NCBI GenBank assembly: GCA_005408345.1
Contig: SEMN01000176.1
Location: 64,501-128,500, forward strand
Source: Macquaria australasica
Lineage: Eukaryota > Chordata > Actinopteri > Centrarchiformes > Percichthyidae
Length of the DNA stretch: 64,000 nucleotides
Direction: 5' to 3'
Shown here: positions 22,691 through 34,084 of the stretch, one piece after another
Layout of the letters: every line of letters starts with the position of its first letter
Position numbering within the stretch: position 1 is the first letter of the stretch
Translations under genes and position numbers: made by a program
Notes under the pieces: generated by a model
Told to the model about the DNA's origin: nothing
The model's input: only the letters and a program-made list of their open reading frames with translations
Databases searched by the model: none

Positions 22691-25685
22691 GTAGGCAAGC
22701 AGAGGAGAGCAGCGCTGACCAGGTCTAAAGTTAATTAAATTAGCCTCCCTGGTTATTAATTAGAATGAGGGTTAAGCCTGTAATACCGCTGCAGAGTTGT
22801 TCTGGCTTTGTGCAGTCTCTGCTTGGAGCCACATGTGTTTTAGTTCATATTTTTCTTCACAGTCAGGGTGAAGCATCATGTGAAGTAAACCAAGTGCAGG
22901 GTGAATAATGTGACGCAGAGCATACACACAAACAGGCAGTTGGAACACGGTCATAACAAGGCTACAAGCTACACATAGAGTCGAGGGAACGTGTTTCAGT
23001 GAGTTTAACACCAGAGAAAGTATCCCCTGTCCTCCTTTAACCCAGTGTCTGTCTCCCTCTGTCCGATGCAGCAATACAGCCGAGGGAACAACACCGTGCA
23101 AGCGAACAGCCTGAAAGATCTGCTACAAAACAAGATCGATGATATGGAGAAGCAGGTTCTGTCCCGGGTCAACACGTTAGAAGAGACCAAACCGGGATCC
23201 AGGAATGACACCGAGCAGCGGAACAGAGTGGAGTCCACGCTCACCTCTCTGCACCATCGGATCACAGACCTGGAGAAAGGTGCGTTTGGATTTTCAGGGC
23301 GAGCGGAGTGCGCGCATAAGACTTTCACGGCATTGAATGTGGCTCTACGGGAGTTCTAAATCAGATTAAGTGTAATTTAATTGGGTTTTAAGGTTAAGGT
23401 CAAGGGGTGGCTCAGTCTTTAGAAAAAGAGAGATTCATTATTACAGCACTCGTGGAACCGTTTACAATGCCGCAACCATCACGTTGCGCGCAGATAGTGT
23501 GAGGGGGGAGAGGAGAGCTGCATTGCTTAGCATATTTCAAGACCTGTTAGCACTTTTGCTTCGCTGAGTTTATGTTTTTCACAGCCAAAGCCTGACTATC
23601 TAACTTGCACATGAGCTTATATGCAAAGGTGACATTTTTTTTGCAGAGGTCAGAGGCAGAGAACCTTTGCAGGGTGCGCCTCGCACTGGCGCGTTTTGGA
23701 GCATACATCAAGGCTTGTTCTGCTTTTCTACACGTGTAAATGCGCGTGCGTACATTGTATGCAAGAGAGACGGAGCCCTCCTACACAGGCAACAGGCAGA
23801 AAATCATTGTAAAAACAGTGTTTCATATTTAATCAGATGCCGGTCATTTTTAATTGTGAAAAAAATCAATTTATTTTCAGACAAGCGTTGTTTATCTTCC
23901 ATTTAAATATACTCTAATTATATAAATCCCACAATCTTCATCATGAATTCATGTATGTAAAAATACATGTGGGTTTATGAAGATTTACCTTCAAACAAAA
24001 TGCTGAAAAATATTCACTATGTATTTAAATAGCTGAATCTTACATATGAAACAGAGTAACTCAAATTTCATCTACAGGTAAAGACACCAGGCCAACAGAC
24101 AAGTTCCAGCTCACCTTCCCCCTGAGAACAAACTACATGTACGCCAAAGCCAAGAGGAGCCTTCCTGAGATGTACTCCTTCAGCGTGTGTCTGTGGATCA
24201 AGTCCAACGCCTCGCCTGGGGTGGGGACACCCTTCTCCTACGCTGTCCCGGGTCAGGCCAACGAGCTGGTGCTGATCGAGTGGGGGAACAACCCCATGGA
24301 GATTCTCATCAATGACAAGGTAATGGAAAACTGATTATCATGGATAAAGACTGATTTCACACATTTCTGACATTTACATCAATGTGGCTTTTTGCATCAT
24401 GTTAATATGTAGAACAACTTAAAGTCAGTGCAACAGTAGGAGAAAGTTATGGTACTTTGTGCTTGGATGAGTCAGAGTAACCTGATAACTTCTCTGTGCC
24501 AGAACTGGAAATGAAACAAGTGCTAAGGTGAGCAACAGAAGGCCTTTTTATAGAGGAACAGATATGTGACAGGGGAAGTGATTCAGCAGGAAGAAGAGAA
24601 GGTGTGGAAGCGATGAGTTTTCAGGCAGGGAGTGACTCTGCTACTAAAGTGTGAAAGAGAGATTGTTAACTGGAGAGAAAGACGTGACTTACGCAATGTC
24701 TCTGCTGCAGGTTGCAAAGCTGCCATTCCTCATCAATGACGGAAAGTGGCATCACCTCTGCATCACGTGGACCACCCGCGACGGGATGTGGGAAGCCTTC
24801 CAGGACGGAGTGATGCGGGGAAATGGGGAAAATCTGGCACCATACCATCCCATCAAACCAGAGGGAGTGCTGGTCCTGGGACAAGAGCAGGTGTGTATTT
24901 ATTTTGAAATCAGTGATTGCAACTTCTGCATTTTAATCCCCCACATATTTGGAAATAATCCTGAGACAATTATGCATTCCATTTTGGACAAAGCTGATGG
25001 AGGGGGGTGGAGCTGATCCCAGCTGACACTGGGCCAGAGGCGGGGTACAGCCTGGATGGGTCACCAGTCATGTCAATACCAGACACTGTTAAATAAAATT
25101 ATGTCACGCTACAGAAAGTTAATGGTTTCCAGAATGGAGTTCAGCAAAACAAAGATAACCCGTTTGCTCCTAAGTCGCATGTTTGTATTTTTAACTAGGT
25201 TCAGGATTAGATCATAACTAAGAACAAAAGTCCTCTCAAATGATGTCACTTATAACACAATCTTATCATATATGGTCTTGTGCTCATATGCACATCAATT
25301 TAAGGATTCTTCACAGGAAAAAGCATGGAGTGCCCTGTTATTTCAACCTGTAAATCATTCTCTGACCAGATAACCTTGCAAAATAGGCCTGCTAACACTT
25401 CAGTTCAGCTTTGATGTGCACTTGTAGTACTGATGATTAACACTTGTCTGCATTGTTCCACAGGACACGTTGGGAGGAGGCTTTGATGCGACACAAGCTT
25501 TTGTCGGCGAGCTGGCAAACTTGAATATCTGGAATAGGAAACTTTCTATTGCAGAGATCTACAACTTGGCGACCTGCAACAGCAAAGCACCGGCTGGCAA
25601 CGTCTTCTCCTGGACGGAGAGCAACATCGAAATATTTGGCGGAGCAACCAAATGGACCTTTGAGCCTTGCCGTTCACTCAACTGA
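22271..25685 (+). CDS. nptx1: neuronal pentraxin 1, complete five-exon gene
   Basis: Neuronal pentraxin 1 is a secreted synaptic protein that multimerises through its N-terminal half and clusters AMPA receptors through its C-terminal pentraxin domain. Joining exons 22271-22690, 23072-23279, 24078-24319, 24711-24890 and 25464-25685 gives 423 residues (human about 430). Signal peptide 1-21 precedes QDFGQTQFICTS. A coiled-coil region spans about 55-90 and 120-210 (LRETVLQQKETI; LKDLLQNKIDDMEKQVLSRV). The pentraxin domain covers about 216-423, with the signature HLCITWTT at 305-312 and the Cys247/Cys307 pair. N-glycosylation sequons are at Asn146, Asn185 and Asn253. It matches NPTX1 rather than NPTX2 or NPTXR through long identical stretches such as GQANELVLIEWGNNPMEILI. 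The ATG at 22271 has A at -3 and G at +4; an in-frame ATG at 22259 would add four residues but has a weak context. Confidence 0.96.
23072..23279 (+). CDS. nptx1: nptx1 exon 2
   Basis: The acceptor GTCCGATGCAG precedes QYSRGNNTV. The exon encodes residues 141-209 plus one base, continues the coiled coil, and carries sequons NNT and NDT. The donor is AAAG followed by GTGCGT (phase 1). Confidence 0.95.
24078..24319 (+). CDS. nptx1: nptx1 exon 3
   Basis: The acceptor TTTCATCTACAG completes the split Gly210 codon. It encodes residues 210-290, the start of the pentraxin domain (KFQLTFPLRTNYMYAK), including Cys247 and the sequon NAS at 253-255. The donor is AAG then GTAATG (phase 0). Confidence 0.95.
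24711..24890 (+). CDS. nptx1: nptx1 exon 4
   Basis: The acceptor CTCTGCTGCAG precedes VAKLPFLINDGKWHH. It encodes residues 291-350, with the pentraxin signature H-x-C-x-T-W-x-T. It ends LVLGQEQ with the donor GTGTGT (phase 0), and is exactly 60 codons long. Confidence 0.95.
25005..25080. repeat. dispersed-repeat fragment in nptx1 intron 4
   Basis: GATCCCAGCTGACACTGGGC followed by AGAGGCGGGGTACAGCCTGG and GGTCACCAGTC is a frequent teleost repeat motif. It is short and noncoding, and lies well away from either splice site. Confidence 0.5.
25464..25685 (+). CDS. nptx1: nptx1 exon 5 (terminal coding exon)
   Basis: The acceptor TTGTTCCACAG precedes DTLGGGFDATQAF. It encodes residues 351-423, including Cys388 and Cys419, then stop TGA at 25683-25685. 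The closing WTFEPCRSLN matches the NPTX1 C-terminus. Confidence 0.95.
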   Translation, partial: DTLGGGFDATQAFVGELANLNIWNRKLSIAEIYNLATCNSKAPAGNVFSWTESNIEIFGGATKWTFEPCRSLN

Positions 25686-26740
25686 ACTGCATTTCACTGT
25701 TCAAGAAAGGCCTCTCTGTATTTCTGAGCTTTTGTCGTTCTTGTCTTCATTTGACGTTTGTTAGAGACTATTTGAGTTATTGGTAAGCTTAAATCTGGGA
25801 TTTCTATCATTCTTAGGTATTTATGTGCAAAACAACACTTTTCATCTTGAGGAAAAAAAATCTAATTCGTCTTGGAAACCTCAGTGAGAAAGTATATCTG
25901 TTTCTCCTTTTTTTTCCCTCTCGGACGTTGAGTTGAAAGCACTCCTAAGCTTTTGGTTTGGCTTATTTCATCTTGGACTGGCAGCTGGCAAACTGCGCCT
26001 TATGTTTGGACAATTCACAATCCAAGTGAGGAATTACATAACCACTCCCGCCCCCTTCCCTCTGGAGAGTGGGAGATTAAGCTGTCCATCCAATTCCTGT
26101 CAGTGTTTGGCGCCGTGAAGTGATGTCTGACTCGGTACAGCTCCCTGCGACCCCACCCCCCTCCCAGCGCCCCCACCCTCCTTCATCCTCCTTCATTCTG
26201 CCCCGCCCCTCCGGAACTTGCACTGTGACTGACGAAGAGATCGCCAGGAGAGGAGGGTATGTTGAAGGACACTGCAAAGTCAGACTGTGGTACAAGTCAA
26301 TTTGTAATCGTTGTTCGCTTCAAGTGTTTCTGTAAGAATGTCGTTAACTTGCCAACATTGCTACAAAGCCTGGGTGCCTTGGGCTGGTACAACTATTCAG
26401 CACATTCTGTATGTTCTAAGTTGCAAATTCAATGTTGATTGGTTTCTGTTTTCTTTTCTGAGCTGGGTTGAGTTTCTTGTTCCACTGGTAAATGTAATTT
26501 AATTACAGTTTGTTATCTGACTTGACGTGTTTTGGCAGGTGTTTACTCTGTATTAGGAATGTTACAGTATTTGTATAGTAACAGCATGAATGACAGAGTG
26601 CTGTGAAAGCATTGTTGAAATCTGCTTTACTATCTTCTCTGGGTCTGGGTTTTTTACTGTATTGTTATATGCTCCAAGCATGGCAAAACTGAGAGATGAA
26701 GAATTTAATTTTTGTAATAAAATTGTGATACTTAATGTCA
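25686..26740 (+). other. nptx1: nptx1 3' UTR
   Basis: Runs from the stop codon to just past the first canonical AATAAA at 26716, giving about 1.05 kb. A C-rich stretch lies at 26148-26215 and AT-rich sequence fills the end. No exon or repeat interrupts it. Confidence 0.6.
26716..26721 (+). terminator. nptx1: nptx1 poly(A) signal
   Basis: AATAAA within TTTGTAATAAAATTGTG is the first canonical signal after the stop codon. Cleavage would fall near 26735-26745. Confidence 0.7.
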
Positions 26741-26800
26741 CAGTGCATTCCTGGCTTTGGTTATGTGCATCAAAACAAAATGTGTGAGGGAAAAGAGCAC

Positions 26801-26820
26801 GGGGTGGGGTGGGGTGGGGG
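26801..26820 (+). promoter_or_regulatory. G-quadruplex / MAZ-like motif after the poly(A) signal
   Basis: Three GGGGT units followed by GGGGG make four runs of four or more G with one-base loops, about 80 bases past AATAAA. G-rich elements in this position are known to pause RNA polymerase II and aid termination. Confidence 0.5.
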
Positions 26821-27539
26821 CAACGCAGAGCGAGTGGGTGCAGGAGAGACAATCACTGATCAGATATAATAATTTTACCATAGTCAAACAGTAAAGAGGA
26901 GAAGCTAATTGCCCGGTAAGTGAAATATCCAAAGGCAGTGAAGGTCACAAAGAGGGCGCTTGAGAAAAGAAATGAAACAGAGTGGCTGCCTGTGTGTTGT
27001 GTTTGTGTGTGTCTTTATAAGCTGACTGCAGAAGATAACCCAATCGCTGTTTTGTTGTAGCTGCTGTGAGATGCAGTGCCTGCACTAAAGACAGTCGGGG
27101 GAGAAAAGTGCTTCGTCATATCAGCCTTTCGATGGCCCAGTTCAAGTGAATGAAGCCTAAACTAAAACTATAGCACTTTAAGCTCGACTCTCATTATCAG
27201 TTCACTCTGAAGACCTGTTGCTGTAGCGCCAAACATTTACATCGAAGAGATGTGACTAAATTAGACATTTAATCTCTTACTCAAGCATCAAGTGGTGAAA
27301 GCAATACATCAGAATAACATGACTTGTTCTTCCGGCTATCAGACCACGTTGAGATATTTTAAATGAGGCATTTCAGAAAACTCTTCACAGTGGGCAGCTG
27401 TTATCTTTGTTTTTCAACAAGTACTGTCTTCATTAAGAAAACCTCTAGGCCCTCAAATGTTTATCATGTCATGTTGTGCTGAATCATTTCTACTCATATG
27501 CGTCACATTATCATATTATGTTTTTTATCTAAAGAAGTT
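26821..27539. other. intergenic downstream of nptx1, nothing recognised
   Basis: No exon, RNA gene or repeat can be supported. Confidence 0.4.
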
Positions 27540-27994
27540 CAGCTCCTCAGTGTTCTGCTTATAAATAAATTCATTGAGCCTTGACTGGAATATTACTGGG
27601 GAAAGATGAAGATGTTAAATTTGAAACTAAAACTTCAACTGTTTTCAGCTCTAACGTGACCCTTCAATTGCTTAAATTACTATTCAGCTTGACCTTAAAG
27701 TGCACTGTTTTTTGGCTCCTGGAAAGATTGCATCATCCTCTTCAACTGCAACTGAAATTTAAATTTTTCATTATTTACAGTTCAACTGACATTTCACCTG
27801 CCTACAGGGCTTACATTTTTAACTAAACTTTCAACAGCTCTTACACTAAAAGAACACATCAAACCTTTTCAGTACATAAAATTCAATTAACATTTCAACT
27901 ACTTTCAGCATCTACTGACACCTCAACTGATTTTTACTCTTCAACTGACAGTTCAACTGCTGTTACTGCTTACATAACTGATTAAGTGCACACA
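27540..27994. repeat. left copy of a duplicated block with TTCAACTGACA units
   Basis: GACTGGAATATTACTGGGGA and CAGCTTGACCTTAAAGTGCA are matched, diverged, at 28902 and 28976. Short repeats around TTCAACTGACATTTCA and GCTTTCAGCTCTTAC fill 27620-27990. Noncoding. Confidence 0.6.
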
Positions 27995-27999
27995 CTTAA

Positions 28000-28580
28000 T
28001 GTTATATGGCAAGTCAAAAGGGCCCCCGAAAACAGTGAACACGAAACACTGGCGTATTGCAGAGTCACAACAGTTTATTGTGGCTGGGTGGTGGTAAGGG
28101 AAGGAGGCTGGAGACGGTGAGGCCGGTGAGCCAGTTGAGCCAGGAAATCACCCCGTCATATGGAAGCGAAGACAGGCAGAGCAGGCGAGGGGAATCCGGG
28201 AGGGAGGACTGGCTGGGCAGGCTGGCAGCTGGGTAGTGGCAGTGTCTGTAATACACAGAAAACAAAGTCAAAAAAATGAATCAACTCACAAAACGTACTA
28301 AACCGAGAAGAATCTTAGAGTGCTGGCCTTGACGCATTTACCAAACTGGCAAACGGAACAATCTGGCAAAGTCTGGAGAGTTGAGCCGGGTATATAAGTG
28401 CTGCAGGGATGATTAGGTGATGAGCCCCAGCCACGCAGGTGGATGATTAGGTGCTGGAATCTTACAGCTACGCCCAGTCACAGACACACACAGGTAGACG
28501 GACAGAAAACCAGGAATACAGGGGAGAGGGAAATTAGGACCACAAAAGGAAGGGGGAGAGACACAGCCCTAACCATAACA
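28000..28580 (-). mobile_element. solo LTR with CTTAA target-site duplication
   Basis: Starts TGTTATATGG, ends ACCATAACA, and is flanked by CTTAA at 27995-27999 and 28581-28585. On the minus strand it begins TGTTATGGTTAGGG and carries a TATATAC box near 28390 and AATAAAC near 28075. There is no internal retroelement gene. It is related in layout, but not closely in sequence, to the LTR at 11.5 kb. Confidence 0.85.
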
Positions 28581-28585
28581 CTTAA

Positions 28586-29040
28586 ACTATCTCTAGTGTG
28601 TGAACTTCAATGAATATTTCAATTGCTTTCATTCTTTACAGTTCAACTGACATTTCAGCTGCTTTCAGCTCTTACTCTAGTTAAAAGTTAAAACACAGCA
28701 AATACAACTGCCTACATGGCTTGTTTTTAGCTCTTAAACATCAGCAGACACTTCAAACTGTTTCAAGGTTTTAAATTCAACTGACACTTCATCTGCAATT
28801 TTCAGCAGTAAACGTAGCCTTTTTTTTTCATCACATTGTGTTTTATGAAATGAAGTTCCACTCCTCAGTGTGGTTAGCTCATGAATACATTTATTGAGCT
28901 TTGACTGGAAAATTATTGGGGAAAGACAAAGTTGTAGGTCCTTGCAGGGTTTGTGTTCAACACATTTTGGTCTTAAGCTTGACCTTAAAGTGAATTTTCT
29001 TTAACTGAGGGAAAATCTGCATCACCTTAATCTCCCATGA
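28586..29040. repeat. right copy of the duplicated block
   Basis: TTCAACTGACATTTCAGCTG units are followed by the diverged copy of 27540-27745 (CTCCTCAGTGT, then TTGACTGGAAAATTATTGGG, then TTGACCTTAAAGTGAATTTT). Together with the left block it frames the solo LTR. Confidence 0.6.
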
Positions 29041-29133
29041 TGCACGGCAGACAGCAGCAAGGGGCAAGAGCCTTTTAAAATTTAAAAGAATGACAAGGCT
29101 TTAATACAAAGAGCAAGTTCCTGTAGCAGCATT

Positions 29134-29135
<2 letters not shown>

Positions 29136-29184
<49 letters not shown>
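29136..29184. repeat. (CA)n microsatellite
   Basis: About 24 uninterrupted CA copies. Confidence 0.95.
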
Positions 29185-29186
<2 letters not shown>

Positions 29187-30194
29187 GCAGCTGCAACTAC
29201 TTATTCTGTCCCTTAGCCATGTTGGCAGATGGGTACCCAAAATACTTGGTTTTATCAGCCAATTACAGTTATAGAAAATACCAGGACAGCTGAAAGACGA
29301 CTGAGTACTAGCCAAAGTGGCTGTCATTGTAGAAGAACTTCCCAACCATATTTAGGATTTATCAGTATGTTTTGGATAAAAAAAAAGTGCATGCTTAAAG
29401 TATTTCGAATAAGAGAGGACTGCCCTTCTTGAAGCTTGTTCAACTGAATAACATTGTTTTGTGTTACCACATAATCAAGGAATCCACATATTATAATATT
29501 ATATGTTTACGACCAGTATAATACGTATGACCAGTATGCTATTCGATGACTGCTGAGCGAATACTGGCTCAGGCTTTCGCAGGGGGGCAGATGGACCACA
29601 GCCAGATATGCCCACCTCTACTTTTGACGCCACCACACACAACACCCCTCAATGGGCACACATAATCACTAGGTCTGCTTTCTACACTCAGCTCATACCC
29701 TGTCAGGGTAATGCTGCTAAGCCCTGACAGAATATGTTGCTGCAGTACAATTGCATTTGTGCTCCTGCTTTGTGCAGAATTTAAAGCGGACTGACTAAAA
29801 TAGATCCAGGTGGCCTTAAGGATGATCTTACAGCCTGCATACATAGATGAATAATCTCGACTGACAACATTACATGATGAAATGGTTGGGGTTACGTCTA
29901 CCTTTTCTGGCACAGAAAGTCTATCGATTACAATGTAATTGCTCCATACAGCCTTGACATAAGCACTAAGGAGGCCACATGACTGAAGGACAGGGAGTAC
30001 AAAGCAACTTCTGAAGGGTTATTGGTAATTTTTAAGGCACTGTACATTACATAATGTTTTGCTGGCAGAACACATATTCTAGGGCACCTCCTCACCTGGC
30101 AATGTAAAAAGATGCTGTGGTTCATACTGGAGATAAAGAGATGGTGCCCTACTTTATTTTTTAAAACTTCACCTTATATCTTTAGGTAAAGTTT
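29185..30194. other. intergenic, nothing recognised
   Basis: A 114-codon minus-strand frame at 29569-29913 has no recognisable domain and no splice context. I treat it as chance. Confidence 0.4.
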
Positions 30195-30840
30195 TCAGCA
30201 AGACTAAGAGTCTACAGCCACGCTAGCGGCTCTGTGAGACTGTACTTATGCACAGTGGTGCTTTGAGCTAAATGCTAATGTCAGCATGCTAACACGTGTA
30301 ATAAAGTGATAATACTAGCATGTTGATGTTTAGCGGGTATAATGTTTACCATTTTCATCATCTTAGGTTAGTGTGTTAACATGCTAACATTTGCAAATTA
30401 GCACTAAAACAAAGTACAGCTTAAGGTGGTATGGTATGGTAATGTTAGTTTGTAGCCATTTGGTCATAAACCAAAGTATTGGACAAAACGAAATTTTGAC
30501 TTGATGATGGCCCAAGATGAAAGGTCAGGGGATCAAAGTTATAACAAGTCATCCTGTGGGGACCATGAATATCTGTACCGATCTATCCAGCAGTTGTCGA
30601 GATATTTTAATACAGAAAATGTCATCCCGAGGGAGGTGCTAGAGGAGGAGTCAGGGCATCACCAAAGTCAGATTCATTCTCTGGGTACCATGAATGGGTG
30701 TACAAATGTTATGGCAATCAATTCAACAGTTGTGGAGATATTTCAGTTTGGACTAAAGTGGTGGACCGACCGACATTGCCATCCCCAGAGCCATGCCGCT
30801 AGCATGGCTAAAAACTTCATATTCAGGGACAATTGAAAGG
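30195..30840 (+). repeat. teleost dispersed repeat, copy A
   Basis: Carries GCTAATGTCAGCATGCTAAC, TTGATGTTTAGCGGGTATAA, ACCAAAGTATTGGACAAA and CCGACATTGCCATCCC. The same words in the same order occur at 40820-41370 (copy B) and part of them, inverted, at 63095-63310 (copy C). The 111-codon ORF inside is a repeat product, not a gene. Confidence 0.75.
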
Positions 30841-30869
30841 CTACATATTCAAATAACAGATGGTTGTGG

Positions 30870-31080
30870 TCAGACCAGTGCTTTAAAAAATAGTTCCACA
30901 TTTTGGGAAATACACTTACTTTCTGTCTTGCTGAGAGTTAGAAGATCGATACCACTCTCATGTCTGTACGCTAAATATGAAGCTGGAGCCAGGAAACGGT
31001 TAGCTTAGCTTCTCATAAAGACCGGAAGCAGGGGGAAACAGCTAGCCTGGCTCTGAGCATCAACGACAAGAGCCATTATG
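30870..31080 (+). repeat. dispersed repeat related to the 1.2-kb fold-back arms
   Basis: CATTTTGGGAAATACACTTA, GCTGAGAGTTAGAAGATCGA, GGTTAGCTTAGCTTCTCATA and ACAGCTAGCCTGGCTCTG match the arms at 1160-1490. It sits 30 bases after copy A of the other repeat. Confidence 0.7.
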
Positions 31081-32074
31081 GACTCATGCAGGTTAACCAG
31101 ACCATAAATAAAAGGAAAGACATGACAGCCAAGTGAGCCAGGTTTACTAGCCATATACACTATATGGCCAAAATCACAACACAACCCCTAAACATTAAAA
31201 ACACATTAAACCAAATCCAATCAGAATCAGTGATTCATTTGATTTGGATACCAAAATTAATGGGTTCCACTGATTTATTGCTGTTTCTTTTATTTGAGAT
31301 ATATATCTGTCATAACAAAACAGAAGGAGTGAGCATTTTTAAAGATGAGGCCCCCTGAGTCAAACCACGAGAGACAGACAAGATTCATGCTGCTACGTTA
31401 TATCAATTCCTCCATGGAGGTTGTTTTTTCTTTTGGAGAGATCGAGTGGATAAAGACGTGACATCTCTGCTGACATCTCATTAATTCATAAGCTGTCCCC
31501 TGTGGCAGGGGCAAGACAGGAATAATGTTTCAGTTCAGAACTGCAGCAATTTCTCTTGTTAACATTGGGGTGACAAAGCAGTATTGTGTAATGAGAGTTT
31601 GGGGTTACCATGCTCAACAAATAAAACTAAGGAGAATGTCTGCTGAAAGAGTGTGTGTTCCTTCAAATATCAGTAAAATGGTGAAGCCTTTGGTCTATTG
31701 ACAGCCTGCTTATTTCTGCCTCTGGAGCTGTTTCATGTTGAGTTCCAGGACTTGAAGATGGTCAAAGAGATTTCACTCACAGCAGATGCCTGAAAGTGGA
31801 GTGCCAACATCAAGTTTCACTTCAGAAGAGAGCGAGAAAGAAAGAAAGAAAGAAAGAAAGAGAGCTTCGTCTTCTTCCTCCGCTCTCCTCCTCTGCCTTC
31901 TCCTCCCATGGTGAGAGCTCTCAGAAACAGGAGGGAGTGGAACTTGTGGCATTTACAGATCAGCAGCAGCTTCCAGGAAGGATGCTGGGAGGATAATGAG
32001 GATTCCTGGGCAGGCTGGGATCAAGGTGGATGTAGGCCATGACAGGAGGCTGTTCCACTGGTCAGAACTCATTA
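31081..32074. other. intergenic; (GAAA)n tract inside
   Basis: A GAAA microsatellite lies at 31834-31861. Nothing else can be supported. Confidence 0.45.
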
Positions 32075-32406
32075 GTCGTGTTTCCATAAACTTATTTTTA
32101 CGCACAATTTGAAGTATCGCATTAGAGAAGCTGTATGGAAACGGTAAACTTTCAAAAAAGTTTTTACACTCGCATGCGGTTTTTGCCTTTGTCGAAAACG
32201 AATTGATGAGCTAAATGGGATATGGAAACGCCTTTGCCGAATAGGTACAGACGTAGCGAACATTTAACTCACATGACTGATCAGTTGTTTCCGCTGAACC
32301 ATTCTTTTGTCTTCAGTTGATAGAATCCCGCCTAATTCGCATTTCCTTTTTGTGACATTTCAAAAGTTCACTTAAAATTCGCTTGACAATTGAATGGAAA
32401 CACGGC
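32075..32406. mobile_element. MITE with CGTGTTTCCAT terminal inverted repeats
   Basis: The left end, AGTCGTGTTTCCAT, and the right end, ATGGAAACACGGCT, are inverted with one mismatch over 14 bases. The element is about 330 bp and noncoding. I could not see a clear target-site duplication. Confidence 0.6.
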
Positions 32407-32564
32407 TACCGTAGGACAAAAACTCTCCACTAAATGGACCTGTCTAGGTCCATACAGAGAGGACCCACTCCTTTTTTGCCAGCAGCTTTTAACAGCTAAG
32501 GTGTTATTCCTCTCTATATATAGTCTGAATATCACATGCATGTCTCAGTGGGCTTCACAGGCCC

Positions 32565-32850
32565 ACAATTCAATTCAATTCAGTTTTATTTATACAGCAC
32601 CAAATCATAACAGAGGTTATTTCAGGGCACTTTTCATATAGAGCAGGTCTAGACTGTACTCTTTATAGTATTATTTACAGAGACCCAACAGTTCCCACCA
32701 TGAGCAGCACTAGGCGACAGTGGCAAGGAAAAACTCCCTTTTAACAGGTAGAAACCTCGAGCAGAACCAGAACCAGGCTCTGGGTGGGCGGTCATCGGCC
32801 ACAACAGCAGCAGTTCACAAACCACTCCAATATGACAAAGAACAATTTCC
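32565..32850 (+). repeat. dispersed repeat with ATTCAATTCAGTTTTATTTA head
   Basis: TTTATACAGCACCAAATCAT, GCAGGTCTAGACTGTACTC and GGCAAGGAAAAACTCCCTTT are in the order of a very widespread teleost repeat. A short inverted copy of its head is at 34085-34155. Confidence 0.65.
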
Positions 32851-34084
32851 CTGTAAACTAACCTTAGCACACGTGTGACAATGTGAAAAGCTTTGGGAGA
32901 GGCAAATCAAAGAGAGACGTCTCCTTCATGGATAGAGGAGGAGCTGAAGGTGGGAATTGGCATGTGCAAAAAACAAAACAAATAAAAAACCAGAAAGAAA
33001 CTTGTAATAAACTTGTAGATATACAAAGTACAACAGTAGGATTATATATGTGCATGAAGTTTACAACTTACTTAAATCTGTATTAACTTTTGTTGCCCAT
33101 TGTTATGGTTATAGCATGATTATATTAAACAGCTTCAGTTATGTTACCAGAGGACATATTTTCCTGATTTACAAGACAAATAAAAGTTTAGCTGTTGATA
33201 AAGGCTGGAAGGAGACATACCTGCTAGCTAGTAACGTTAGCATTAAATAGAAAGTCTTGCACTATAACAGTTACAGTAGCCACATATAATAGACCTACAA
33301 CTTCCTAATAATCTGCCTGCTAGTCAGAGAAGACTTTACTATTAGCTGCCACTAAACTGCTCTCTGGGCTAAAATATTTGCTGTGCAGCTGCACATAATG
33401 TTCTGTTCCCTTTAAGACTGCTGTGCTGCAAGGTAATTAGCCTCAACTGTCCCATTAGATTTCATTAATGCAGTCGCATATGCTGTTGTTGTTAAGAGAC
33501 AGGCAGGTCATAGAATTCACCATTGTGTCAGTCCCACTAACTTTCTGAACACTTATCATTTCCTTAAAATACTCCTACATTCCACATCTGGAAGCTCTGC
33601 TCTCATCTGCATATTTTCCTCTGTGTTGATCTTGTTTGAGTCACCATGCCAACCTTAACAATCAGTTTCTGTAAAGCTGCAGAACTGTAGAGGTGTTCAG
33701 TACATGTACCAACCAATCTTTAACACCAAATGTTCAAATTGAACTTACTATACTGAATAACTCATCACTGACAGAATCAGTAGCGCCCCTCACTGGTGAC
33801 TTAAAGCACTGTTGTCAGCTCAGCCGTGATACACAATACGCTACTTCCACGTTAAAAGTGTATTATTAGCTATTAACCTTATAAACAGTGCTTGTATAGG
33901 ACTGGTTTTGTACTGAAATGAAGGTAACAGCTTGAACCAGCAACAGACTGAATGCACTACTGAACTGAAGACCATCAGAATCAGAGCTGAACATTGTGAC
34001 GGTGATGCATTCACCTACTGTTGTACGTCAAGATGCGATCACTTAGCTTAGAAAAAATGTGTTAAAGATTACACTCTAGACTTA
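32851..34084. other. intergenic, nothing recognised
   Basis: No exon, RNA gene or repeat can be supported here. Confidence 0.35.

Noticed and set aside
22192..22698. 168-codon minus-strand ORF over nptx1 exon 1
   Set aside because: Shadow of the GC-rich coding exon on the other strand; no domain and no splice context.
29569..29913. 114-codon minus-strand ORF
   Set aside because: No domain, signal peptide or paired splice sites.
30501..30836. 111-codon ORF with a 105-codon relative at 41039-41356
   Set aside because: Both lie in aligned copies of one noncoding dispersed repeat; the likeness is repeat homology, with indels that ignore codon phase.
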